From Tubiluchus corallicola (Eukaryota; Priapulida; Priapulimorpha; Priapulimorphida; Tubiluchidae), in NCBI GenBank assembly GCA_030141605.1, contig JAQGDQ010002370.1:771167-835166 (forward strand): a DNA stretch of 64,000 bases, in the 5' to 3' direction. Positions 9,001 through 55,195 of the stretch are shown here, one piece after another. A model generated the notes under the pieces. The model worked only from the letters and a program-made list of their open reading frames with translations. It was not told the origin of the DNA and made no database searches. The stretch's first letter is position 1, and every line of letters begins with the position of its first letter. Both the position numbers and the translations under genes were made by a program.

Positions 9001-11629
9001 GTCAACTTTCAGAGACGTCAGTTTTTTCCCCCAACAAGTTGTTTCCTGCCTAACAATTACATGGCTAGTGATGCGATAAGACAGGTTTACTACATACATA
9101 CTTGCACAATAAAACTACAGAAGTAATTATGTACTCTTTCTTTAAGTACTTCGTACAATTATTTATACAGAGCAAATAGTAATTTGCTTACTTCGGAAAC
9201 GAGTTTCCGACAAGCGCGCAGACATGCAATTTGTAAACAAAACACAATAGTTAAGCGTGAGAAAAAACAGCACCTTATGAAGGGCATAATTAAAGGTACA
9301 AAAGAAAAGAAAAACAAATTAATGAAGATAAATCATTGTTACTATCTCTGCTATTGTCTTTCAAGAAATTCTGTGACAAATTCAGAAAATGAAGATCAAA
9401 ATACGAAGTTTGAGTGAACACTTCCTGCGAACACGTTAGGCATGCTGCAGCTATTGCTGCCGCGAATTTCGCTCATTTTGCATTGTTTGTTAAAAAACTC
9501 CAGACGCATAGAAACTTTTACTGGAAAATGGAAGATAGGGATTTTGTAGCATTGTTGTTTTCCATGACAGATAGTTACCTGAATATGAGAACAGAAACCT
9601 AATAACTAAGAAATTTACTCGGATGAGCCCGTAAGTCGTCATAGAACTTGTAAAATTGTCCTTTCAGTAATACCTGCCCCACTACTTTCGACGTTTCTGT
9701 CTTTTTGTAAATTAATAATGCATAAATACAAGTAACGTCTTCAAGCGCCTTACCGCCAGTTGTGGGCCCTCGCAGCGCAATTAAAAGTTGTACAATTGAA
9801 AACTGCGGCAATTTTACTGGTGTACCGAAATCGAGCGCACACACACGCAATTGTTAATTGCCAGGCTGGTGCTATGGAGCTTGAAAAGTTTGCATGTATT
9901 TGTATATTATTAATTCATAAAAGACAAATGCACACCGGAAACACTTGGCCCGCCTAATAAATAGCCACCGATTACTGAAAAGGTAATTTTATAAGCTCTA
10001 TCACGGCAGACGGGCTCATTCGACTGAATTATTTAGTTATTATCGTATGAGTCCAAATAGTTTTGATGAACTGCTGCGTACTATTGGGTTGCACATTATC
10101 TATCTCGACATTAAGTGCAGAAATAAAACCATCTCCAACACCAAGACTTTTATCTTTGGTCTTCTCTTATTGCCCGTTTTGTCTGTCTTATAAGAGGTGT
10201 CTGTCATTGTAAAAGATCGCAATAGTAGGAAAAAATTCGAAAAAGGCAGCAGAAAGATTTTAATTGCTTGTAGTAAGACGTGTTTGTGTGCGCTGTTCAC
10301 TTTTCACTTTTCAGTAAATGTTTTGGTCTCCAATTTCCGAATTTGTCACTGAACATCCTAAAGGATGGTAGCAATAACAAAAAGAATTATGTATCTAATT
10401 TGTTTTTCATTTCTCTCTAATGTACGCTTAATAGAACCTTTTCATAAGGCGCTGCCTTATTCTTGCACTTAAATATTGTGTTTGGTTAAAAGTTGCGGAA
10501 TTAAAAATTGTATATCTGCACGCCCCCATTGAAAACAGTACATTACAAAATAGTTGCGCAACTAAAAGTTTGAGTTCAGCTTGTAACTTTTTAGTTCTTC
10601 AGTTATTTCTTCTCCGTAGATTTCAGTTATTTACAGATTTTGCAACAATTAGTTGTGCAACAGAAAATTGCGCGGGCCTAAGCTTGCTGATATTGGAGCT
10701 GTATGAGCACCAAAAACTTGATGATTTTAATTAATATGAACAGCAGTGCTTGTGTTTTGTTCCTTTTGAACCTTTTCATTGTAAGTTCTATAATAAAATA
10801 TCAAGAAAATGAAAACACACATTTTATTCAGTCGGTTTTATTATGAGCATTACATGTCGTGAAACAATCAATATCTGGAATTTGCGACACATGCCTTAAC
10901 ATACGGCCTTCAACACGTTGCAAACACTTGTTTAAACCCAACACCGTTTGACGAAAAGCACCGTAATTTTATTAATAAACATAATTATGAAAATACACAT
11001 ATTGTACATAATTGTGAAACGTAATTATTCCCAGCAAGCTTCAGAAAATTTATGGCAAAACGAGCACTTGTGTGGGAAGATGTTCTTGCCTAAAAACGAT
11101 TAATTATGAAAGAATTTGAGAAATGTTTAGTCTAGAAATGATTCACGATGGCGTGATGAATGGTTCACGAAATAATAGTCTACAATTATTTACTCAATGT
11201 AACTCAGCATCTGCAGAGTCAGCCGCCAGCAAATCTCAAAGGGTTTAAATTGCATTTGTGAGAATTAGATTCCAGTAGACCAGTATGCCATTATAGTGTG
11301 ACGATAAATCCGAAATACCACTACCACATGTCTGCGTTTAACGTGTTTTCATTTATACGAACTGTGTCTAATTAACACGTCTTACTTTGTAAATGAAACT
11401 GAAAGGGCTTGAAATTTCATTCACATATTAACTGTTAAGAATATTTTATAATTGTAAAAAACCGTCATTTGAATGGAGCTACTTCGATTTACAAATTTAC
11501 AAATTGCAAGTCAGTCTAAAGTGACGTTTCAGTTATAGGGGCAGCAGATGTAAGGGGGACAAAACCTTTTGCAACAGAGTACACGACTAGCAACAGAACA
11601 AGTTCCCAAGCTTTTAATTTCAGCATCAT
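2778..11629 (-). CDS. Gene A: Ly6/uPAR (three-finger) domain surface protein, spliced model of 3 exons
   Basis: Model: exon 1 at 11566-11629 (signal peptide, tentative), exon 2 at 3904-4035, exon 3 at 2778-3061. The lengths 64+132+284 sum to 480 nt, which is 159 codons plus stop, and both introns are phase 1. The predicted protein is a signal peptide, one Ly6/uPAR domain with 12 cysteines starting LKCYEC and closing CCEEDGCN, then a Ser/Thr-rich linker and a hydrophobic C-terminal stretch. Such proteins are usually secreted or GPI-anchored at the cell surface and act as ligands, receptor modulators or adhesion factors; the partner here is unknown. A paralogue with the same exon plan (gene B) lies upstream on the same strand. 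Exons 2 and 3 are solid. Exon 1 is less certain because its donor site is weak. Confidence 0.7.
3062..3903 (-). other. Gene A intron 2
   Basis: An 842-bp intron with consensus GTAAGTT donor and a pyrimidine-rich acceptor, phase 1. It is AT-rich and contains no recognisable repeat or exon. Open frames inside it (for example 3586-3783) do not carry a coding signature. Confidence 0.8.
3904..4035 (-). CDS. Gene A exon 2: first half of Ly6 domain
   Basis: Acceptor tatttatttttcag at the high-coordinate side and donor A|gtaagtt at the low side. The 132-nt exon is phase 1 at both ends. It encodes SALKCYECWDVADNKDC, then LVDCSTKK and TDTCETTINYH. The LxCYxC opening and the cysteine spacing are those of the N-terminal half of Ly6/uPAR domains. 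It joins in frame to exon 3. Gene B has an exon of exactly the same length and phase with closely similar sequence. Confidence 0.9.
4343..4414 (-). repeat. tRNA-Thr-like sequence (probable tRNA-derived SINE head or tRNA pseudogene)
   Basis: The minus strand can be laid out as a tRNA: TA spacer, D stem GCGG/TCGC with GG in the loop, anticodon arm TCAGC-TTTGTAA-GCCGA (anticodon TGT, one mismatch), variable loop, and T arm CCTGG-TTCAAAT-CCAGA with four of five pairs. The GGTTCAAATCC run is a good Pol III B box and TAGCGGCCTTGTGG an A-box-like start. The two strands of the acceptor stem do not pair, so it is not a working tRNA. A SINE of the tRNA class is the best guess; I could not define its 3' end. 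Confidence 0.5.
4498..4830. repeat. Degenerate GAT/ATG trinucleotide tract
   Basis: A long run of imperfect GAT, GAC and AAT triplets. It produces acidic Asp/Asn-rich, Met-rich and Ile/Val-rich open frames on both strands, which I regard as artefacts of the repeat. Confidence 0.9.
5510..5749 (-). pseudogene. Remnant of PIF/Harbinger (HARBI1-like) transposase N-terminus
   Basis: The frame contains EDDIMLLLS, then YWVYPINKIRQHRGD and LYENLREDLQKF. This matches the family pattern of an acidic start, W-V-x-P-I-N-x-x-R, a Gly/Asp turn and L-x-x-(E/D)-L-R that precedes the catalytic domain of Harbinger nucleases. Only the N-terminal region is present; the DDE catalytic part is missing. It runs leftward, away from the related plus-strand copy at 5880-6060. 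Confidence 0.55.
5880..6060 (+). pseudogene. Second, oppositely oriented remnant of Harbinger transposase N-terminus
   Basis: The plus strand reads MDNEDDVMFLLTVNY, a stop, then RNPINESIEHRGVVPTLYG and LKDDQEK. At DNA level it is a diverged inverted copy of 5510-5749: both share a GAAGACGAC start and a GCACCGTGGTG core. It carries at least one in-frame stop and is not functional. The head-to-head pair explains much of the inverted symmetry of this element. Confidence 0.5.
6301..8120. repeat. 900-bp direct tandem duplication
   Basis: Bases 6301-7200 are repeated at 7221-8120, separated by 20 bp (7201-7220). By eye I find a single mismatch (cactttaa at about 7102 versus cagtttaa at about 8022). 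The spacer GGCAATAAAACAAAAACTCA resembles the end of the repeat unit (CGCAATAAAACAAAAACATT), as if formed by template slippage. The unit includes an inverted copy of the Harbinger subterminal region (6391-6490 against 5711-5800). Either a very recent duplication or an assembly artefact. Confidence 0.9.
9599..9700 (-). pseudogene. Harbinger nuclease fragment (DLRAHP segment)
   Basis: The minus-strand frame reads GQFYKFYDDLRAHPSKFLSY and then stops. The family pattern here is E/Q-F-x-x-L-x-x-(D/E)-L-R-x-x-P-x-(K/R)-F-x-x-Y-(F/Y)-R-M-S. The fragment breaks just before the RMS motif. It is oriented opposite to the fragment at 9996-10193. Confidence 0.5.
9996..10193 (+). pseudogene. Harbinger nuclease fragment carrying the FSYYRMS motif
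   Basis: The frame reads RRAHSTELFSYYRMSPNSF followed by DELLRTIGLHI. This is the highly characteristic region of PIF/Harbinger (HARBI1-like) nucleases just before the catalytic domain. After NKTIS the frame becomes non-homologous and stops at 10191-10193. It overlaps the conserved part of the minus-strand fragment at 9599, so the element carries two partial copies in inverted orientation. Confidence 0.65.
11566..11629 (-). CDS. Candidate signal-peptide exon of gene A
   Basis: On the minus strand two adjacent ATG codons start MMLKLKAWELVLLL, a good signal-peptide core, ending near YSVAK. After 64 nt comes a possible donor, AAAG|gttttg, which leaves phase 1. That is exactly what exon 2 of gene A needs, and the assembled reading frame is then an integral number of codons. 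The candidate signal exon at 52239-52296 also begins MM and also ends in phase 1. The donor is a poor match beyond GT, so the assignment is tentative. A TATA-like box lies about 80 bp upstream. Confidence 0.4.
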
Positions 11630-11704
11630 TAATAATTTTATAATTATAAAAAATGTCTTTAGGTGTCTTAACTTGCAGTAACAAATGATCACTAACACTT
11701 GTAT

Positions 11705-11713
11705 GCTTTATAG
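11705..11713 (-). promoter_or_regulatory. TATA-like box upstream of candidate signal exon of gene A
   Basis: The minus strand reads CTATAAAGC about 80 bp before the first ATG at 11629. The spacing would allow a short unspliced 5' UTR. It supports, but does not prove, that the 11.6-kb exon is a true first exon. Confidence 0.3.
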
Positions 11714-11907
11714 CTTTTTTGAGCGCAGTATCACCAAAGTTAAATTACAGATCTTTTTATATTAAATCTGGCAAAACGTCATTGAACTAGAGCGTTGCTC
11801 AGTAAAGCGCAGACTCCGTCAATGCAAACAAACTTAGAAATGTACGTCTAACTCTTTTTTGGCACAAATAGAAGTAAAACAGACCATATCCGCCTCAAAA
11901 TTTAACT

Positions 11908-11974
11908 GCTGCTGCTGCTGCTGGTGGTGCTGCTGCTGTTGTTGCTTCTGCTGCTGCTGATGCTGCTTCTGCTG
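11908..11974. repeat. CTG/CTT trinucleotide tract
   Basis: Imperfect CTG, CTT and GTT triplets. On the minus strand they would encode a Gln/His run. The open frame through it runs into the TGTGTCC array and shows no other coding sign. Confidence 0.9.
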
Positions 11975-11983
11975 CAATTTGGA

Positions 11984-12222
11984 CACATGGGTCATTTCGA
12001 CACGGGCTACTTCGACACATAGATAATTTGGACAAAAATTATCTACGCTTCTGAATACTGCGTGAAAAACACCTAGTGTCCAAATGTCATATGTGTCCAA
12101 AGTGCCTTCAGACCAGATGTCCTATGTGTCCAAATGACCTATATGTCCAAACTGCCTTGTATCTAAATGATCTATGTGTCCAAAGTACCTTGCGTCCAAA
12201 TGACCCATGTGTCCAAATAGTT
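11984..12222. repeat. Palindromic array of TGTGTCCAAATGACC words
   Basis: Between 11984 and about 12040 the word occurs in reverse orientation (TTTGGACACATGGGTC, three diverged units). Between about 12076 and 12222 it occurs forward, about eight times, with alternating CCTATGTGTCCAAATGA and CCTT links. The two arms face each other across about 35 bp. Open frames here read as Cys/Pro/Asn-rich peptides purely because of the repeat. It resembles the ends of the other word-repeat elements, with little or no core left. Confidence 0.75.
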
Positions 12223-12370
12223 CCAGAAGAAAAAGTCCTAGACGAAATAAGGACATGATAAGGAACAAAAGGTTTGGGCATCTGAGTACTAGTCTACGCT
12301 TTCATAAAACTGCCCGTCTTACAAGGAGTTTTGGGGCGTTCGGGGTGGAAACAATAGGTATCCTCAAAAG

Positions 12371-12545
12371 GGGCCAAAAATTGCATCATAGGGTACATGG
12401 CTAGATGTCTACAATTGTAGGTGGTACTATCGTGAATTAAAAAACACCAAATCTGACGAGAACTGCTCGGGCAATATGGAATCTCACCATTATGGTTAGC
12501 GGTCAGAGGGCCGAAAATTACACCATAAAGTACATGGTTAATTTT
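12371..12545. repeat. Degenerate 137-bp tandem duplication
   Basis: GGGCCAAAAATTGCATCATA with GTACATGG at 12371, and GGGCCGAAAATTACACCATA with GTACATGG at 12508. The intervening sequence is diverged. No coding signature on either strand. Confidence 0.5.
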
Positions 12546-15500
12546 TCTGCCAAAGTGTAGGGGACATTGTACTGTTTGAAAAATGTCCAATCCTAATGAG
12601 GTTGGCGGGACAAATTAAAAATCAGACGACCTGTACTGGACAACGATTATAAGAGATCAAAAGTTGCGTAATACCGTATTTACGTCAAACAAGTTACTGA
12701 AATAAATTTAATATTCCATTAATAAGAGAATTAACTGAATATTAAACACTAATTGGAACAATATTGTAACTATAGAAAATATAACTGTAATTTTAAATAT
12801 AAATATAAATTTTAAACTCAATCGCAAAATCTTTAGTAACAAAAACCATTAGTATGGTCATAATTTTAATTTTCCTCGTCACCAATTGCATCTTCACTAA
12901 TAATCACATCGTCACCAAAACATCGTCATCACCACCATCATCGTCACTTTCCTCATTCAAGAAGATTTCATCCAAGGAAACGGCCACTTGTGGTCCCCCA
13001 AACCACTTTGGTGCATACTTACTGTTTTTTTAATATCCATCCATTGTCCACGAGATTGCACATCCATCAGGAGGGAAAGTAGAAAACAATGAAGTTAAAT
13101 ATCGATGGCGGAGATAATGGACAGGCAGAGCATTCTTGCTATTTGAGGAGTTGGGAAAGTAACAAAAAACGGCAGTTATGAGAAGGAAATAAAATGCAAA
13201 AGTGCAGACTTAGTTTGCGAAGTTAAGAAAGTTTATATGAAATCAAAAGATTAGTGTAACGACAGGAAAATGACGCATGTTATGTTGGTCAGTTTTGCTA
13301 CATGGACGGATGGACACTGAAGTAAGCAGGCACAAGTAAGCGACTGGAAGTCTTAGAAATGTGCTGTTACTGAAGCATGCTGAACGTCAGTTAGAGAAGA
13401 AAAGTCACGAAATGAAAAAGTGACAGGAACGTTAAAGGAGAAAAAACCTGCTGGGATATCATCGTCAAGAAGAAAGCTTAATATTGTGGACATGCTTTAA
13501 GGTATAGCGAACTGATACAGAGACAGATGAAAGAAATCGCAGGGAGAAGTACTAGAAGAAGGCAGCAAAGGACATGTCTAGACGATATCAGTAAGTGAGC
13601 CATGATTAAAAAAGGAATGCTATTGTTAATAAAGACAAAGACAATGGTGTCACACAAACACATTTTATGTAACCTGGTGAAGGGAGCAGTGGTTTCCCGA
13701 AATATCATTAATACTGATAAACCTTGTTGAATTTCAAGACGTTGTACAAAAAATATTTGACAATTAAATTAGTTATTTGAATGATATAGAGATTGCTTTG
13801 CTTCTATACATTTCCGTGATTTCTATCTTCTCGTTGCATACCATAAAGTTACTAAATTCCAATTCTTTATTATACCGTATTACCTATAGACAATGAGTAA
13901 AACTGTCATATACACCGAAAACGAAATAATAAAGATTCGCTGTAGAAAAATCGACAAAAGCTAGTGATTTTACTTACTTGTTGAGACAAAGAATAAAGCG
14001 GTACATAAAAAAAAGAACTGCCTATACGAATGATGCATCCCTCCACACAATGCCATGTCACACGCTGCTTGCAAGTTTGGTCGACTTTCAGTATTTTTGA
14101 AAATACTAACAGAAGTGAAAAGTCAGCGTATGTAACACTCATAAACAGTTCATCTGGGCTTTCACAAAGTAGTTCAAAAATCCTTCAAGTGTAGACAGTT
14201 AACTTCTTTGACAAGACAAGACTGCCACATTCCCCCGTATGGATGCTCTCCTTTTCTGCAGCTTCTCTGACTCTGAGTAACAGCGACTTCCGTATAAACG
14301 CTTTATTGATTCTGTCCTACAAATCAAGGCCATCTAGCTCAGAGCAGACACACTTGCGAACCCTGGAAATCAGTTCAAAACAAATTTTATGCTACTGTTT
14401 CATTTAAATTTTGCCTTTAACTTCGTCAACGCTCACAACTTGACAATATTTTTTTATAAATTTACTTTAGATTACAAATTTTGCAGCCATGGAACACTAT
14501 TACTGCAATTATGGCGAACTATCAAAATGTGTACATCAGCTGTAGCACATATATAATAAACCATTATATTTAAAGTTTGCTCTTTATAGATGTGATGGTC
14601 ACTTATTACTATTAAGACAGAATACAGATTAAAACAGTCTTACCTATTCACTAGATCCAAAAAACAAAAAGGTTAATTGTTATGTGATATATCCTTTCCT
14701 ATGCAGTTGGACAAACCATAATATTAATAATGATTGTAACAACATGTTACCTGTTAATCTACGCATGTAAGTACCAACAATTATAATTCTTTTGATTACA
14801 CTACATCAGATCTATAGATTAAAACATCGATTTTTATTCACATCATACGAATATCACCGCAGACAACATATATAACAATATATATATACGAGAGCCAGAA
14901 ATACAACAAATATAGATAATTTTAACCACGAATAGTCGCTGCAATATAAGAACACACACATCTCCTAGTTAAACTTAGCGCAAAGCCCATACCGTACTGC
15001 CTGAATACTTATGGATAAAAACGTTAGTAAAAACAATTTTAGCACCCTAAGCGACCACCAGCCCGACTGTCCGATAGAATGATTTAGTGTTTGCCTTTTT
15101 GAAATTATTATGCATTACAAAGTTAAACTTGTAATTGCTGAAAAGGCATGTAAAATATTACGAAAAACATTTGGTGCAATAAGGCGTAATACACGTGTTT
15201 ATCTCTCTATATAATTAGTGTATTCGATTATTAAAAGAAAAAGAGTAAACTAATATTAATTATACCGAGTAGTGATGCTCACTATTTAAAACTGTATTTA
15301 AAAAGTTCCATTTACCACAATATGAATCTAATCATGCCAATATTCTCAGTAGTAAGCAGTTTTGGTCGTATATTATACAAACAAATCAAATACATTGTTT
15401 TATTGAAAGCTGATGTTTGGCCGGCAAGTGAACGACGAATCCACATCAAATGCTAAAAAAATTGCGATCTGTCACTAGATTTTGATCAAACTAATACTGC

Positions 15501-15897
15501 TGAATAGATTGCGCCGGAAAAACGAACCGGTGGAGTTATTTTCATCAAAATTCGGCAAGCAGTTACAAACTTATCTAAACTTAAAAGGTAAGCAATCGAG
15601 TTGATCGATGCATATCTGAGATACCAAAAAGAGGATTTTGCTAAAAATAGTTTAAGAGCTCCCAAATAACGAATGTAATACACGGCACGGAGTTGGAACC
15701 GGGTCTAGTAAACCGTGTCAACCGGTTTTTCCCTTTTTTACAAATCATTTGTAGAGTTATAAAAATAACCGTTCATTTTCACTCATTAATCAAAAATTTA
15801 AAATTCGTACACAAATTATATGCCTATAAATGCCTACATCGCTTGCCTAGTTAGTTAATATGGTAGGCCTATAATCAAAAAATAAATGTATAGTGCT

Positions 15898-15965
15898 GGA
15901 TGATGATGATGATGACGATGATGACGACGACGATAATGATGATGATTTGGTGATGACGATGACGA
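15898..15965. repeat. GAT trinucleotide tract
   Basis: Imperfect GAT/GAC triplets giving an Asp run on the plus strand and a His run on the minus strand. Treated as a microsatellite, not a gene. Confidence 0.9.
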
Positions 15966-17154
15966 AAATATGGAGTAAGTATTTGTCTTTGCTTGTAAGT
16001 ATTCGTTGTACGCTTGTGCCAAATTTTTATCAAACCGGGGAACTTGAGTCACCGAGGGAGTTGAGTCAAATCATCGGGACAACCGTGTCAGACCCCATAA
16101 CCCGATTCCAATTCTCGTGCAGTATATAAGTAGATTGAAGCTACCATATGCAGTACTGCACTTAATAAAAATAGCCGTTTAATAATATTTAATAGTACTC
16201 TGCAGTTGTTAAAAATTATTATAAAATTAAAAAACATATTTTTCCCAAAATCCAGCCTTAATTACTCGTATTTACAAACATACACAATGATCAGCAAACA
16301 AGTTTTTGAACGACTTATGCAGGAAATTCTAGTACTTTTCCACCCTCAACAAACTAAAATCTTCAATTCGAAATGTTTGAACAGCCTTACAAACTAACGA
16401 GACATTTTTTAATTTTGAAAAAAATACATAAGCAGAGCAGTGTATTTCGTGTAAATTTATATACATTAAAATTCGCTCACAAAACAGTGAACATCCGTTG
16501 TAAGCAAACAATAATTTTCCGAACAAGAATTAGTTGAAGAAAATTAACCACAGATGGCAGGATGAACATAGTGAGTAGTAGTGTTACGCAGTATAAACGT
16601 GCTCTAAGTGAGTCTTGAAGTGCGTGACGAAATTGTAATTGTAACAAGCATCACAATAGGAAGTCAGCACATGGCCTTTCAACATGTGGCAATAAAATTG
16701 TGACATATAAATGAACACGTAAAAATTCTTGGCTATTTACAGCATTGTGCAATATTTACTAACACATGTATTCGTGAAGTTGTCAGAATGAATCGCTAAA
16801 TAATAAGTGCATTGTGATTAATTAACAACATTGAAAATTACCTATATGTCTTGTGTAATTTGCTTATTAACTAGTTAGATAAGGAGTACAGCCTAAGTTT
16901 CTATGCAAATTCCCACAAATAGCGGGTACTATAATAGTCATACTTATTTTTATCAAACAACATTAAATCAATGGCACAATAATAAGTATTAAAGAATATT
17001 ACAATTACTCATCCAAAAAGATCATTCATAGTTCATTGGACGAACACAACTTGTAGAAAAGTGTTTTCTTACACAGAATATTTATATATTACACCGCGCT
17101 GTAAAAAACGTACCTTGTCACAAAAGTTCACTAAGGGAAAATACACACAGATAC

Positions 17155-52296
<35,142 letters not shown>

Positions 52297-52423
52297 TTTG
52301 CCTTCTCTTTTCTGCAACTTATCAATTATATTTGCAGACTGGGGAATATTTTCTTAAATCATTTAGCGCATATCAGTCCATTCTGTCATATCACATCCAC
52401 ATGTTCATCAAAAAGGTTTTGCC

Positions 52424-52431
52424 CTTATATA
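52424..52431 (-). promoter_or_regulatory. TATA-like box upstream of the signal-peptide exon
   Basis: The minus strand reads TTATATAAGGGC about 130 bp before the ATG at 52296. Transcription would start near 52395 and need no 5' UTR intron. About 110 bp further upstream (52536-52547) lies the palindromic TGCGCATGCGTA, close to the NRF-1 binding consensus. Confidence 0.4.
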
Positions 52432-52449
52432 ATCAGTAAAGCTCTTTAA

Positions 52450-53847
52450 TGTACCATCATCGCTGACGCGATGCAATGCTAAGTAAGCATGTTACATTTA
52501 CCTGCAATGCGAGTCCCTTGGGCGTCTGCTTCCACTACGCATGCGCACTTTGTGTTCAATTTGAAGCGGTATTTATTGTCAGTTTAGACCAAACAATATT
52601 TAATCTTGTACAGTAACCGAGGGCATAAAATTGTGTTATTACTCTGAAATTGCTTCGGTGGGATGTATTTAGCCTGCCTTTTTATTTAAGCATTAGTGGC
52701 CACTTGAATTTATTGCAACTATTTGCCACGTCCCGAATAGCATAGGGAAATGACATCTAAATATATTTGAAATTCAAATAGATTGGCACTAAAAATTAAT
52801 TAACGCAGGATATTAAACTTGTTTAAACACTACAAAATAAGCAGAAAAAAGTAAAAAAATATGTTGGTTCGCTGAAGTTAATGCTTTGTTTATTGACAGT
52901 CCGAAATAAAATCCGATAGTTAACAAAAAATACATATAAATAAACAAGCCAAATGTCTATATTAAGCAAGAAACTTTGCAAATATATTGTTAAAATTGTG
53001 CACTTAATTTTCTGTTAGTTCGATGCTGATTTCTATTGATGGTACCATTAACATAGTAAACACCAGTTTCTGGTGGGGAAGCGCTCACTGTCATGCAAAA
53101 TATGAGCACCGGCAACAGAAAGATTTGCAGGTGAATATTCGCTTAAAAATGCTAACAGTACTACACCGTTATGTTGATATGTTTTTGTTTATAGTTGAAA
53201 ATATAGCTAAAAATAAATTAATTTATACGAAGGAGCATAATCTAAGCATCTCCTTGATTAACCTACAGTTCCTAATTCAACGAATTACATTACCAATGGA
53301 ATTTACATTCACTAAATTATCAATTCGAAATGCAGGTCTTCGTGCAAAGCTATATCTATACCTGCTTTCTTACCGAAATGACATTAGCAAATCAAATAAC
53401 AAAAGTGCACGTTATTACTATAAAGTCAAATGCACTTTGAATTTAAATGATCAACAGTTTAAATTAAAAATGTTGCACAACTGAAAATGCCCACCACTGT
53501 GATTTAAATAATTACACGTGTAACGTTAACTTATGCAGAGACATATTGAAAATGACTTTTCAAAATTACCTTATACAGATCTCAGATCAATGGTTATTAC
53601 AAGTAGGCCTACATGCTACTAGTAACTAGAATGAAACATCCTACCACAACGTTTAAAACAGTTTTACTTAGTTGCAGGTAAATTTATTTGAATGTCTTTA
53701 CATCTATTTTAAAGACGTTTCATGCGGTATTACTGACTGCAATTTAAAGCTTGCGTGCTTTTATTGCAGTCAATTTAAAAGATCAATCTGATCACAAATC
53801 GGTGATTTGACAAACCTCGAAGTACTAAAATTTATCACAGCAAACAT
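52450..53847. other. Gap between the Ly6 signal exon and the PAN receptor gene
   Basis: Holds the upstream region of the 52.2-kb exon on its left and the presumed 3' UTR of the PAN gene on its right. A plus-strand open frame of 153 codons (53023-53484) is the longest in this part. It is Lys/Leu/Asn-rich with no recognisable domain; I regard it as a chance frame in AT-rich DNA, but it is long enough to note. Confidence 0.4.
53683..53688 (-). terminator. Candidate polyadenylation signal of the PAN gene
   Basis: AATAAA on the minus strand, about 160 nt past the stop codon at 53848. It is the first such hexamer I see downstream. Confidence 0.4.
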
Positions 53848-53972
53848 TTACATAAGTCTCGTATTCATACCATCAAAACGCTTTCCCGTGTATTTCATAT
53901 ATGCAGCTAGAACTACCACTGTTAACAAAATGCCCAACAGTATCATGCCAAAAGCCAACCCAACAGCACCAC
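53848..53972 (-). CDS. PAN gene: transmembrane helix, cytoplasmic tail and stop
   Basis: Acceptor tatttgttcctatag. Phase 1 in; the first codon GGT is completed from the stalk exon. It reads [20 protein letters not shown] then [20 protein letters not shown] and TAA. The Gly-zipper-like hydrophobic run of about 22 residues followed by K and R residues is a clear type I membrane anchor. The tail has two tyrosines near the membrane but no ITAM/ITIM or kinase domain. Confidence 0.9.
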
Positions 53973-54025
53973 CTATAGGAACAAATAAAAGTATAATAAA
54001 TAGACTAGCCATGAAAATTTTTTCA

Positions 54026-54061
<36 letters not shown>

Positions 54062-55151
54062 TGTATGTATGTATGTATGTATGTATGTATGTATGTATGT
54101 ATGTGTGATTGTTCGGGCGAAAGGCCGCAGATACCCGAAAACCACCTTTTGACGTAGCGTGTGCCGAAAGGTGTAAACTAATTATTTATGCTAATTTTAA
54201 GATATGTTCACAAGATGTACATATAAGATAAGCAAGTAATGACATGTTACAACAAATTTAATAAGATTCCAAATATTCAAAAAAATGACAATGAACATCA
54301 ATATACAAAAAAGGAAAACCATTTCCCCAGAATATTGGCGATCTACTCGGATTTTGCTGAGTATTCACTGGCGGTACAACGGTTCACACTGACAGTCACA
54401 GCTTACAGATTTTTGCATGACAGTGTCGCACAGACGACGTTCCCAACGTGGTAAACATTTTAACGTCTACGTGAAGATAACAGGATCTCCTTTAACGCCT
54501 ACGTGAAGATAACACTCCTCAAGTGAATCTGACCGATTAACAGTCTACCATCCCTATGGTGTTAACCCAACAAATGGCAATTAGCAATTGGTGATTTACG
54601 AGAGTAATAACTTAAGTAGAAGTACGTCTAAGTATACCGTTACGTCTTTCTGTGATCTGCTAACGTCTCCTCGGGTCCGTGAAACTTGAACCAGAACTCA
54701 GGGACCACATCACATGTCTTGACATCAAACTGAGACAGGATACAAGACGGAAGGTACTTAACGTATAGACGTACCTCCGTTTAACAAAGGAAAACCATTC
54801 TCTAGTACTACATGGCATACAATCGGCAGGTAAAAAAATCCAGGTCGCACTGCTCACGTGAACGTCTGGCTTCAGTGATTTAATTTTAACGTAAAGATCT
54901 TCCTCTACAATGGAATACTCGTGTACCCACCCAAGTGACCTAGCTACCAGAGGTAGTAATTTATGAGATCAAAATACAATTTTGTAGAACACCAAATTAA
55001 ATTAAAAAGGCAAAAAAAGTAAATTTTATCTTTTCATCATCAGCAATGTGCACGGTTGTTAGGCTAGTGATTCCCTACTGGACCATCACAGTGTGTATGT
55101 AACGCACCCAAAAATAAAAAAAAATTTATGTCTCTCTCTCTCCTTCTCTCC

Positions 55152-55195
<44 letters not shown>

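Larger units (their letters stand above)
8459..10678. mobile_element. Harbinger-derived element with GTTGCGCAACTAAAA-type modular ends
   Basis: The left end (8459-8545) and right end (10540-10678) are inverted and built of the words GTTGCGCAACTAAAA and AATTGCGCG, repeated with variation. The right terminus read inward, GGCCCGCGCAATTTTCTG, aligns with the left GAGTGCGCAGTTAGATG. TTA precedes and TAA follows, compatible with but not proving a TWA target. The interior has remnants of Harbinger nuclease on both strands (see 9599-9700 and 9996-10193). It lies in the presumed first intron of gene A. Confidence 0.6.
11714..17154. other. Intergenic region between gene A and gene B
   Basis: Apart from the repeats listed separately, this is AT-rich DNA with no exon that I can support. 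A weak minus-strand stretch at about 12920-13025 reads APKWFGGPQVAVSLDEIF then an acidic run. It looks like a decayed protein fragment, but no splice sites or longer frame support it. The part near 17154 should hold the 3' UTR of gene B. Confidence 0.4.

Noticed and set aside
11834-12100. Glutamine-rich frame with a possible regulatory-protein look
   Set aside because: The Gln run is the CTG tract and the rest reads through the TGTGTCC array; no independent coding support.
12076-12258. Cysteine/proline-rich peptide resembling a small secreted protein
   Set aside because: Its cysteines recur because the 15-16 bp DNA word repeats; not a gene.
12920-13025. Minus-strand frame APKWFGGPQVAVSLDEIF followed by an acidic run
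   Set aside because: Protein-like, but short, with frame breaks on both sides and no splice sites; kept only as a note in the intergenic entry.
53023-53484. 153-codon plus-strand open frame between the Ly6 signal exon and the PAN gene
   Set aside because: Lys/Asn/Leu/Ile-rich composition expected from AT-rich DNA, no recognisable motif, and it lies opposite the presumed 3' flank of the PAN gene.
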